Part shown: piece after piece, positions 35,701 to 46,400 of the stretch | Numbering within the stretch: position 1 is the first letter of the stretch | Layout of the letters: the number at the start of each line of letters is the position of its first letter | Assembly: GCA_963995505.1 (NCBI GenBank) | Contig: OZ023182.1 | Span: forward strand, 8,672,707 to 8,736,706 | Direction of reading: 5' to 3' | DNA: 64,000 nucleotides | Origin: Hypericum androsaemum | Lineage: Eukaryota; Streptophyta; Magnoliopsida; Malpighiales; Hypericaceae | The notes under the pieces: generated by a model | The model's input: the letters and a program-made list of their open reading frames with translations, nothing else | What the model was told of the DNA's origin: nothing | Database searches by the model: none | Program-made: the position numbers and the translations under genes

Positions 35701-37451
35701 TCCATCTCAATTTTCGATCTTGGGAGCATTGTTTTGAATTTGTTCTGCTCAAGGGCTTGCAATCCTTAGGATTCTGTGAATTTCTTTATTCTGCCTTGCA
35801 GTTGGTCCCTCCGACTACATGGTATAGAATGGTGTCTGGATTGAATGCACAACTACGCTTGGTTTGCCGTGGACGGTTACGAGTTACTTTTAGACATGTT
35901 CTTAGGTGGATTGAAACTCATGCCAATCCTGCTTTGAGAATTCATGGCGTCCGGGTCGATCTTGCTTGGTTTCAAGCTACTGCCTGTGGTTATTGCCAGT
36001 ATGGACTTTTGGTTTATGCGGCTGAAGGAGAAAATGAAGATTTGTCCATTGAACACATCGATGATGCAAAGAGAATTGAACGGCAGCGGTAATGATTTGT
36101 TGGCGCTTTTATGATCAAAATATCATGCTTTGAGCTAACTTTTTCTTCATGGTATCATGAACGCACCATTTGCTGATACTGTCACGTCATCCATGAGTTC
36201 CTTGAATAATCTTTTGATCTTGATGGTCATGCATGCAGAAAATTGTTTTAGAGCATGGCAGGAAAAACCAAACTGTGTCTAGTTTTCAATGGTTGGCTAG
36301 AAAATAGTATGTCAGTCTTGCTGTGGATATTTAAACTTTCGGGAAATTGATCTATTTTCATTTGTTGATGATGCTTTTGTCTGAGACTTGTTCCCTTTGA
36401 CCTTTTGATTAATAGCATGAAGAACATGCCCAGAGAAAACTCTTCTGACCGTCTAGGAGACAGATTGCTTTCTGGCCAGGCGCACAGGAGCGATGACAGT
36501 TTTATAAGGCCTAAAAAGAGCTATGGGACAATTATTGATACTAACAGCTTACCGATGCTTGAAGAGAAGAGAGTGATGTTTTTTCTTCTCTCTTTTGTAG
36601 TTCATAACACTAAACCTGTTGGCCACCAGGTAACCATTTTTTTAATCAATTTGAGTTTCGTACACCGAATTCCAAGTTTTAACGTTTTAACTTTTGTCTT
36701 CTTGTAGGATCTGGTTGGTCTGGTTATCTCGATGTTACTTTTAGGGGATTTTAGCTTAGTGTTGCTTACTTTGCTACAGTTGTATTCTATTTCGCTGGTG
36801 GATGTCGTACTGGCATTGTGTATTCTACCTTTCGGGATCCTACTGCCTTTTCCTGCTGGAATCAATGCTTTGTTTAGTCATGGACCCAGACGTTCTGCAG
36901 GCCTCGCACGTGTATATGCTTTGTGGAATATTAATTCTCTGATCAATGTCGTGAGTGCTTTCTCCTTCCTAATTTGTATCTGGTTAACCAATACCCGTCA
37001 GATCCAACTGCTGCTCGAATAAGATTCTTGATTCATTGATATTTCTGCTTTACTGCCTTCTTGCGTATCTGATGGCCTGCCATTTTACCAGGCCGTTGCT
37101 TTTGTTTGTGGCTATGTTCACTATAGTCATCAGTCATCGTCAAGTAAAAAATTCCCCTTTCAGCCATGGAATATTAGCATGTAAGTGGCTTATACCGCGC
37201 TCAATTGTGTGATTGTAGAAGTTTTCTTAGCGGATTGATTATAGACGTTCAGTGTTTGTGTTACCTGCTAATGCATTTCCACGTTTGTTTGGTTATGGTG
37301 CAGGGATGAAAGTGAATGGTGGATTTTTCCGGCCGGACTTGTGTTATGTAAGGTTTTACAATCTCAACTTGTTAATTGGCACGTTGCGAATCTGGAAATT
37401 CAAGACCGCTCACTGTACAGTAACAATTTTGAGCTGTTCTGGCAGTCGTGA
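26777..37451 (+). CDS. Large glycine-rich membrane protein (ephrin-receptor-like family), frameshifted
   Basis: Twenty-two exons join to about 1455 codons: 26777-27615, 27699-27814, 28266-28474, 28573-28692, 29867-29995, 30080-30206, 31172-31227, 31308-31407, 31489-31606, 31674-31883, 32050-32386, 32834-32927, 33403-33511, 33905-34176, 34305-34432, 34581-34815, 35487-35675, 35802-36088, 36416-36629, 36708-36950, 37092-37180, 37304-37451. A signal peptide (ALLLALSLTLTLIGGVV) leads into a long extracellular part with Gly-rich loops (GGGGSGGGI, GGGSGGTILLFLRTL). A Cys-rich ephrin-receptor-like module follows (CPVGTYKNVTGSDHTLC), then a membrane segment (PWLFCLLLMGLLILLALV) and further hydrophobic helices near the C-terminus. 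Plant relatives (At4g32920, At5g11700, At5g47020 types) have no proven function known to me. Exon 6 holds one extra T near 30180 relative to the conserved frame, which would stop translation soon after. Confidence 0.9.
30304..30545. repeat. Tandem 121-bp duplication inside an intron
   Basis: Two nearly identical copies (about 30304-30424 and 30425-30545) differ at only a few positions. They lie in the intron after exon 6 of the glycine-rich gene. Each copy ends with TTTCACAG/GTATTAGG, so both carry a sequence resembling a splice acceptor. The high identity shows a recent event. Confidence 0.92.
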
Positions 37452-38154
37452 TGATCATCTTTCACAGAAACGAAACGATATTCGAGTGTCACGGTTTTCT
37501 TTGTTCCTTTGTATGCTTTTTGAGAGTACTAGGGGCACATAATTGACACAAAGATTAGAATAGAGGAATAGGAATCTGAGTGAGAGAGCGAGGGCACCTT
37601 GTTCATTCAAGTGCGTGCTCACTCGCATTTGTTTTGCATATAAATATGCTTGTTGTAAATATCATCTCTTAAGTATTATTATTATTACAGCTTCTAGGTT
37701 TCTCTTGATGCGAATGATTTACGTATTCCCGTGGAGCTTCAGTTTTTGTGCTGTTTGCGCTTGATGACGCTGAATTGGATTCGATATTGGTTCGGTCAGG
37801 GTCTGATTCTAATGCGACATATTTTGCTGAGAAGTTGCTGCTTGTTCCCTGTGAGCATGAAAATTAACACAACCCTCGGTCCAGTTGATCTCAACTTTTT
37901 GTGAATTTTGTATCGAGCCAAATTTCACATCAATCTGACCCAAAATGTAACAGATGAACATGTAAACTGAACAAAAAATAATATAGTAGATGGCTAAGAT
38001 TGTGAAGCTGCGGAAGCCATAATTTGACATTTAAAGCCTGAAATGTAAGCTTGTTCTCATCTCGGGCGCTATGAGCTACATCGAGAATTGCAAGGGCTTC
38101 GATTTTTCTCTGTATCGGCAGTTCACTAAAACAATGGCGGGTCTGCACCAACTA
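37452..38154. other. Convergent 3' regions of two genes
   Basis: About 700 bp between the stop of the glycine-rich gene (+) and the stop of GATC (-). It should hold both 3' untranslated regions and poly(A) signals. No further gene was seen. Confidence 0.6.
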
Positions 38155-39351
38155 CTATTCCTTGTTCAAAACTTTGGGAACCTTGATATACGGCTCCTCG
38201 TAGCTTGGGATGGCGGCAATCAGTGCATCTCTGTTGAGGTCAGTCAGAATCGAATAAAATCAGCAGAGGCCTGTTGGTAGATGAAACTGCAAATTCTTGC
38301 AAGGGAAAATAGTTCATTGAACTAATAAGATTGTCTGACAAGGTGCTGCTATTCACTTACGGGTTATCGAATGTCTCAGGAACATCTTCACGCGCATCAC
38401 CACCCTCGGTATCTGCATACATCAATGCCATATCCAAATATCAGTGCGGGAACAAGGAACACATTTTGATCCTCAGTTACAAGAGCAGCTCTTATCAGCT
38501 AGCTAGATGTAGTGAACCAGTAAATGCAATGAGAAGAGCTGCAAACCCCTGAGCTGCTGTACTTGCAATGTCGATGGCAAGAAGCAAAAACGGAGAGGCT
38601 TATTCAGAACGGGCTTCTAAAGAAGAGAAAAGTTGTAACAATGCAACGGGGGAAGGGAATCGCAGCGCGTGTCCCGCGTGGGGGATGCGAAATTGTCCTC
38701 ATGGAGCAAGTTGATCATGTATTTTTGGATTCCATTCCATTCATTTTCCTATTCTCTTCTTTCCGGAGCAAACGTAAATCCCGAAAACGTTCAGATTCCA
38801 AACTTGCAAGAGCAGAAGTTAAGCAACATCGACAAGAAGGGCTCGGTCTCGTTTTTTACCTGCTCTAATCGCGGGTTCAACGCTACTCAATTCAACAGCT
38901 TGCAATTGTCCAAACCTTCGATGATCAATCGAAACCAATCAATACAGAAACAGGTCAAGAATTCAAAAAAAAAAAACACGAGAGAGAGAGAGAGAGAGAT
39001 ACCAGTCCACCACTTGTCTGATTTTGGGACCGAACTCCTCCACCTAAACAAAGTTTCCACCGAACAGTCACACATTGAACAAACCCAGAATTAGTCCAAG
39101 ACTAAGAAAGAGAGCGTGCGTGGTCAAGGAGAGGGGAAGGGAATTGAATGGACCTCGCGAGGGGTAAGGGAAATGCGGGCTGTTTGGGCCAGACCCGCAA
39201 CGTCGGGCGGCTCCAGGCCCGTGGATTGGGGCCCATTTGCTTCCGCCGTCGTAGAGCATCGTCTCCGGGGCCCCACCACCTCCCGGACCTCCCTCCTTCC
39301 CAGTTGGTGGAGCCTTGGCTGTAGAAGTAGCACTATTCCCTTGCTTCCCAT
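38155..39351 (-). CDS. GATC: Glutamyl-tRNA(Gln) amidotransferase subunit C, organellar
   Basis: GatC is the small subunit of the GatCAB complex, which turns Glu-tRNA(Gln) into Gln-tRNA(Gln) in chloroplasts and mitochondria; it braces GatA against GatB. Exons on the minus strand: 39154-39351, 39003-39043, 38860-38915, 38361-38412, 38155-38230, which join in frame to 140 residues. The N-terminal 50 or so residues (start [18 protein letters not shown]) are Arg- and Ser-rich and fit a dual targeting peptide. The conserved core is [19 protein letters not shown], then [26 protein letters not shown], and the C-terminal [13 protein letters not shown]. All splice borders are GT-AG and phases agree. 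It faces the glycine-rich gene tail to tail and CABIN1 head to head. It is short and easily missed because no exon exceeds 200 bp. Confidence 0.92.
38977..38998. repeat. (GA)n microsatellite in GATC intron 2
   Basis: GAGA dinucleotide run next to the donor site of GATC exon 2 (CT-rich on the coding strand), preceded by a poly-A run. Confidence 0.9.
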
Positions 39352-40489
39352 CTCTCTCTCTCTGCCCTCTCCTCACTTGCTCGCTTCTCTTTATATTTTA
39401 TTTTATCCGCTTGTTGAACCGGGCTGGACTTCATGGGCTTTTTTTAACCCAACATTTTGGACTCCATTTTTTTTGCAAGCTCCAATATTAAAAGTCGAAG
39501 ATTGTTTATCCTAAATTTTGAATCAAAAAATTACTTAAGTGAATCAAAATTTGAGATAATTTGACACTTACCGAATCCTAAACCTCATTGAATTTGACAA
39601 CGCCTTGTGCTATTAAACTACATGCCTTTTTATAAAAAAATTTACTACTTCAATCAACTCTCATTTCTAAAAAAACCCAACTCCTATTGATATTTTGGGC
39701 TACACTTTGCCCCAACACATGTTAGATTAATTTATATTTGGTGTCCCTCTCTCTGGGATTTCTGTATTTTCGAAATCGTTCCTGACATTTCCGAAGTTTA
39801 GTTAGTCTCTGACGGCTCTTTTTTTTATTTTTATTCCTCTCCTCTCCGTGAACCGTTTAAGCCCTAACACCATCTCTCTATCTTCTTCGATTACCGACGA
39901 TGATTTAGTCCGTGTCACTCCAGGGGGAGAGGAAGATCCCGACGAAGGTGGCGTAGAATCCGGTTGCCTCGGGGACGAATGGGACATAGACGACAACCTG
40001 TAATAGCGGTGATTCTGAACTCGCAATGGAGGGCGAGATTGGACCTGGGTTTATGGCTGTCGCCTGTTTGGGAGAAGGAGGGGAGACGAAGTTCTGGCCA
40101 ATCGAGAGGAAGAAGATGATTGTTTTTGTCTCACAAAAATGATGTCAGCTAAGTACTCGAGAATATAATAAAATTAAAGACAAAAAATTAGAGGATCATT
40201 TTTCAAACAAGAAAATTTTTTGTGTTACGAACGAGAAACTTGAGAGTAATGTTTTTCAATATTTATTGTATTTGAGATTGTTGCTACTTCGAAACTTGCT
40301 AGAAGAAGTAGACGACAGGTTGTGAAGCGCTAGGACCGGTCATCCGGCGTCGGCACTAAAATAGGCGAGGCAAGAAAAGAAAAGAAGCCGTCAATCTGAA
40401 GCAAAACGAAGGGGGGAAGCTCAACAGAAGAGGAAGAAGAACAAGTTCCAAACAGGTCAAAGGCCGAAAAGGAAAGAGGAAGAAGAAGA
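39352..40489. other. Divergent intergenic region between GATC and CABIN1
   Basis: About 1.1 kb separates the start codons of two divergently transcribed genes, so both promoters lie here. The segment next to GATC is CT-rich (leader-like), and that next to CABIN1 is GA-rich. Short frames on the minus strand near 39802-40026 are serine/proline-rich and not convincing. Confidence 0.6.
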
Positions 40490-43400
40490 ATGGTAAACAA
40501 CAACAACAACAACTCCCTCTCTCCCTATCCTTCTTCTTCTTCTTCTTCTTATTGGCTTGTCGTTTAGGTTACTAAGATTGCAATGGATTGTGTTTGTCGC
40601 CGCAGTTCTCCATCGCGGCTATTAACGACACCGACTCTCGCCAACAGTGGGAGCCTCTCGCCCCTACCAAAGAGGCTCAGGTCTCCTCTCCTCTTCCTTT
40701 TCTTTTTTCTTTTTTCTTTTTTCCAGTGGCGGTTATTGTTTGTTTGTTTGATGACGTGTGTGTGTGTGTGTGTAATTTGAAATAAATCGAAGGAGTTTCA
40801 CCTAACGCAAGCCTACCACGAGGGGCTTCTAAAGCTCGAATCCAAGGAGTACGGGAAAGCGCAGGCGTTGCTGGAGTCCGTACTCAAGGATCCTCTTATC
40901 TCCCACCCTCAGGTTTACTCTCCTTCCTTTCCTCTTCCCCGCTACTAACGCACATTGCTTTGTTTTTCCGTCTAGCTTGGATGCTTTCCGTTGTTTTCGA
41001 CTTAATTGTTTTTTTACGCTATTCTTAGGTCGATAGCGACGCAAGCGACGGTCACCTGCTCCAGCTCAGGTACTACTATTGTGCATTTGATATACAATAC
41101 TTGAAATGTTAGATGCCGACCTTGAGTTGTGTGTCCGAACTTGATACTGGTAGTGTTCTGCGTGTTTCGGTTCCTCTTTTCTTTTCTCCGTTGCGGAGGA
41201 TTCTGCAGACCTTGGTATTGTGGCAATTTAGGTCGGCATGCCTTGAGTGATTGCTCTAAACATTACTCAGATATGGCGAATTGGTATGTCGGCGTAGGTG
41301 TGGCTTTTGGGACCCTACCAGAGTCGCTCTTGCTTTTGCTGTGCATTTGTTGTTAATTGTTCCTTTTCTTAGATTTTTGGCCTTGAAGAACCTTGCGAAT
41401 GTGTTTCTCCAACAAGGACCCATGCACTACGAAGGTGCTCTCAGGTGTTATCTGCAAGCCGTGGAGATCGATACCAAGGACTCTGTTGTCTGGAATCAGC
41501 TGGGGACGTTATCATGCTCCATGGGCTCATTGAGTATATCCCGTTGGGCGTTTGAGCAAGGACTTCTTTGCAGCCCTAATAATTGTAAGCAATACTTTGG
41601 TTGATCCCGGTATTCGCCATCTAACGTTTCATTTTTATTGTGGTGTTTCTTTGTATCAAATTTTATGGTGCCTCTTTGAATGATGGTCGCAGGGAATTGC
41701 ATGGAGAAGCTCTTGGAAGTTCTTATTGCAATAGGCGACGAGGTTGCTTGTCTGTCTGTCGCTGAGTTAATTTTGCAGCATTGGCCCTCACATTCACGTG
41801 CTCTTTATGTCAAACATACCATTGAAGAGACAGAGCCAGTTCCTTTTGCCCCTAGAGGGATCGATAAGCTAGAACCCAAGCATGTTCGTTTGAAATTTCC
41901 TGATAAGAGAAAGGCAACTGATCAAAGTATTGAAAAGGGTGTTGCAACAAAGAAGCCGAGCAATGAGATGGAATTATTCCTGCCTGAAGTCACATGGGCG
42001 GCTCTAACTGATGCCCTTCTGGATATTCTGCTTCCCCTGAATGTCTGTGGTTCTAACAGGGATTCTGAAAATGCATACAGATCTGGTGATATCAGGTTGA
42101 AGGTCCACTTGCCTTCTAGAAATGTTGCCTCAGGACATGTTGAAAAGAAGATGGAATTGTGCAATGAAAGCATAGCAGTTGGAGGATGTAACTTGGAAAG
42201 AGCCAATGATTACAGAGAGACAAATAGTCTTGAAGAGCATCCCCATGAAAGACGGAGTACTCGTCTTAAAAGTCGTAAACCTGGCAAAGAAGAGCTGGAT
42301 TTTGCTAGTAGTAAGGATCTGGTAAAAGACGTGCTTCGATTTGTGGAACCATTTGTTGTTGGCAAAACTGGCAAACAAGATTCTGATCACCTTGTATGTT
42401 TTGGCACCACCTTTCCTGATATAGCAAGCTCCTTGGAAAAAGAACGGGACGATGTTTTTACCTTTGTTAGAGAGACTTCGAAAAACTATGGGGCTTATCA
42501 TTTGGGTCACTTGCTTTTAGAACATGCTGCAAGTGGGAGCCTCCTATATCATGATGTATTTGCCAAATTCCTCCAGCTAGAAAAGCTGACAAGGTCTTGG
42601 GGGCAGGATAGGTCACCTGAATGTAGTCTTTTCCTTGCCGAGCTTTATTACGACCTTGGGTCTGTGCCTTGCAATAGTTCTCAGTTGACAGAGTTCATCT
42701 CAGAGGCATCATATCACCTTTGTAAAATAATTGAATCAGTAGCTTTAGGCTATCCATTTGACTTGACTCACATGTCATGGAAGCAAACTTTCTCTTTGAG
42801 TAACCGTTCCCTTCATACTGAGAAAACATCAGGCGAAGACTTGAGTTTCCAGGATGCTCTGGCCAATGGTTCATTTGCGATTAATAAGAGGACCTTTTGG
42901 ATTAGATACTTTTGGTTGTGTGGAAGACTGTCAATCTTGGATGGAAACAGAGCGAAGGCTCATGAGGAGTTCTGTATTTCCTTGTCACTTATGGAGAAAA
43001 TAGAAACAATAGATGATTCTCAATGCTCAGTTCACTTGCCTCACTTGAAGATAAACAAAGAAATAACCAAGAACAAGATTTTATATGAAGTCAATATGCA
43101 GAATGTCGATTTCTTACTCGAGAAAGCTGTAGGTGAAATGATTGAGAAAGAAATGTATGTTGAATGCATAAATTTGCTCTCTCCACTTCTGTTCTTCGTG
43201 GAAGATGTTGATCTTGAGGCATCGTCATTACTTGGTCCTCAGCAGAAGGTCGAAAAGTTCACACATACTGAGCTGTCTGCTCTAGATGTATTAATCAATG
43301 CATGCAAAAAGGCAAACCTGAAAGACTCTGACATTCATCTGAAGTGTCACCAACGGAAGCTGAAGCTACTCATGGTTCTAGCTGGTATGGATGAAAATGG

Positions 43401-46400
43401 ATTGTCACATCAGAAGCTTTCTGTAAAATCACTCTCCCCCCATGATCTGTATGGAAAAGAAGCTCTAGAAAAGGACTGGGATGATTTTGTGGCTGAGGAA
43501 GTAAAGGCAATTTCCCAGTGCCTGTCTCTATTGAAGAATGTAGCAGACCAATCTTCTGACTCGGTAATATGTTTTTGCACTCTGGAAAAGAACTAGTTGT
43601 AAGCATGTCCATGGAACAACGTCGTAATTTCTACTAACAGATGCGTATGTTACGCTAATTCAAAACAGATAATTGAGTTTCCTCATTCTGCCTCATTTCA
43701 TCATATATGAATTCCTTAACTCAATAGTTAAATTGATTGTATAGCACTACTGTTCATCCAAGAACATTACTCTTCAACAATTGCATGACATACTGACACC
43801 AGAAAGTATGCACTATGTCATCCTTACAGAACTGTGTCATCATTCCCAATCTTAGCATCAGCAATATTCAGTCTTTGCTATTGACATTCATGTGCCACCT
43901 TGCAATCAACCACTTGGGCAAGAAATCTTCTGTTGCTTTAGTAGCTGATGGAATCGATCAGAAACAGAGAAGCTCTTTAGTTGACGCCTGCACTGCTTTC
44001 TGCAAACTTCAACACCTTATCATTACCATTCCTGTTAAAACTCAGGCAAGTTTGTGCTAGTGATGAGTTTAGTACTGGCTGTCAATTTCTTCCCTCTTGA
44101 GGTTTCCCAAAACTTTTTAACTTCTTGTCCTTAGGTTGAATTGATCATTGCAACTCACAATTTGTTGGCGGAGTATGGACTCTGCTGTTCCGGTGGCATT
44201 GATGTAGAGGAAGGGCTGTTTCTGAAATTTGCTATAAAGCATCTTCTGGCGTTGGACATGAAGCTTAAATCCAACTTAAATTCTTCAAACCAGCAATTGG
44301 ACCAACAAAATAAGCATTCCTCTCTGGACAGTCAAAATGAAACGCCCAAAGATGAGCCAAAATCAGATAAGCTTGATTCGGAGATGGGTGGCACCGAAGC
44401 CGATCAAAATAGTGTTTCTGACAACTGTGCCGTTGGAGGGATCATGTCTGACATTAGACCATTTCAAGCAAAATCACAGGAAAATGCAGGTCTGGAGTAC
44501 AATAAGCAGTGTTGTGAGGGGGACAGGAACATAAAACAACCAACTGCTCAGTCTACTGAACACGAAGATGAACTTTCTGAGGACGAAAGGGAGGAGCTGG
44601 AGTTATCTATCGAGAATGCTCTAGACCAGTGCTTCTTTTGCCTGTATGGTCTCAATCTTAGATCTGATGCTTCTTATGAGGATGACTTAGTCATGCACAA
44701 AAATACTAGTCGTGGAGATTATCAAACGAAGGAACAGTGTGCTGATGTTTTCCAGTACGTGCTTCCATGTGCAAAGGCTTCTACTGTGAGTCATCTCTCT
44801 CTCTCTTCCCCCCTGATTCCCCCTGCTTTGTTTTGATTCACCTACATTTTCTTCATATGTTACAGAGAACTGGATTGATAAAACTTCGTAGAGTTCTTAG
44901 AGCAATACGCAAGCATTTCCCACAACCACCCGAAGCTGTTTTGACAAGAAATGCTATAGATAACTTCCTTGATGATCCTGATTTAAGTGAAGACAAGCTC
45001 TCAGAGGAGGCTGGATGTGAAGGTTTTCTTGAGACCATAACAAATATTATATTTCCTCATGGTGGAGGTGTCGAGGACCACAGGAAATTGATAGACAGAA
45101 GGTTCTTTAAATTTTTTATACGCAATACAAGGTTCTGCGCGATGATTGTATGACACATTATTTGTTCTTGAAGGGACTGATGTCATGTCTCCTTTTTCCT
45201 GCTGCAGCTCTGAGCCATATTTGGAGGTCTATTCCAATTTATATTACTTTCTTGCGCAATCTGAAGAAACGAATGCAACCGATAAATGGACAGGCTTTGT
45301 TCTTACCAAGGAAGGGGAAGAATTTGTACAGCAGAATGCCAATTTGTTCAAGTATGACTTACTGTATAATCCTCTACGCTTTGAGAGCTGGCAACGACTT
45401 GCAACTATCTATGATGAGGCAAGATTGTGTTTTCTGTGGAGTTTAATGCTTACGAACATTTGCATATTGCCTTTTGGCAAGTGATTTCTATAAGCCACGC
45501 GATCCATTGTTCACAGTATATGGTTATGTGAAAACAGGAGGTAGACTTGTTACTAAATGATGGGAGCAAGCACATCAATGTTGCAGGATGGAGAAAGAAT
45601 TCTACTTTACCACAGAGGGTAGAGGCTAGTCGTAGGAGGAGCAGGCGTTGTCTGCTGATGAGCCTGGCTTTGGCTGAGGCATCATCCCAGCAGGTTGATC
45701 CATTTCCTTTGTTGTGACATTTGGAAAGAATCCAGATTTGTGGAAGGTTTTCTCTTGATACCTGCGTGTCATCATATTCACACCAAAAAGATACTTTTTT
45801 CTGTATCTCAATCTTTTTGGAAGTTTCAAATGAGAACTAACAAAGAATAAATTGCTATTACACATGACATGATTAGAGTTGCGGGGATACAGTGTATGAT
45901 CCTTGTTAGTCCAGTAACAGTGTCAGCTGCAAATGTCCTGAAATACACGCTCTGTAGAATTGCAATGACTCATTGAGCTAACTTTTTCCTGTTTATCAAC
46001 TTCCAGAGTGAGATACACGAATTGCTTGCTCTGGTTTACTATGACAGCCTTCAGAATGTGGTACCATTTTATGATCAACGATCTGTTGTACCCACAAAGA
46101 ATGTTGCATGGACATCATGCTGCGAGAACTCATTGCAGCATTTCAAGAAAGCTTTCTCTCTCAAGTATGTAATTTTGACATGATCTATTTGACTCCTGGT
46201 CTTATTTACTATAGCAATCTGATGAATTGTACAAGTTGCAGGGAGGATTGGTCGCATGCATTCTATATGGGGAAACTGTGTGAAAAGCTAGGATACGCAT
46301 ATGAGACCTCATTGACATACTATGATAAGGCCATTTCTCTTAATCCATCAGCTGTGGATCCTTTTTACCGGATGCATGCTTCTCGCTTAAAGTTGCTCTT

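Noticed and set aside
39802..40026. Minus-strand 74-codon frame between GATC and CABIN1
   Set aside because: Ser/Pro-rich low complexity, with no splice partner and no homologue I recognise.
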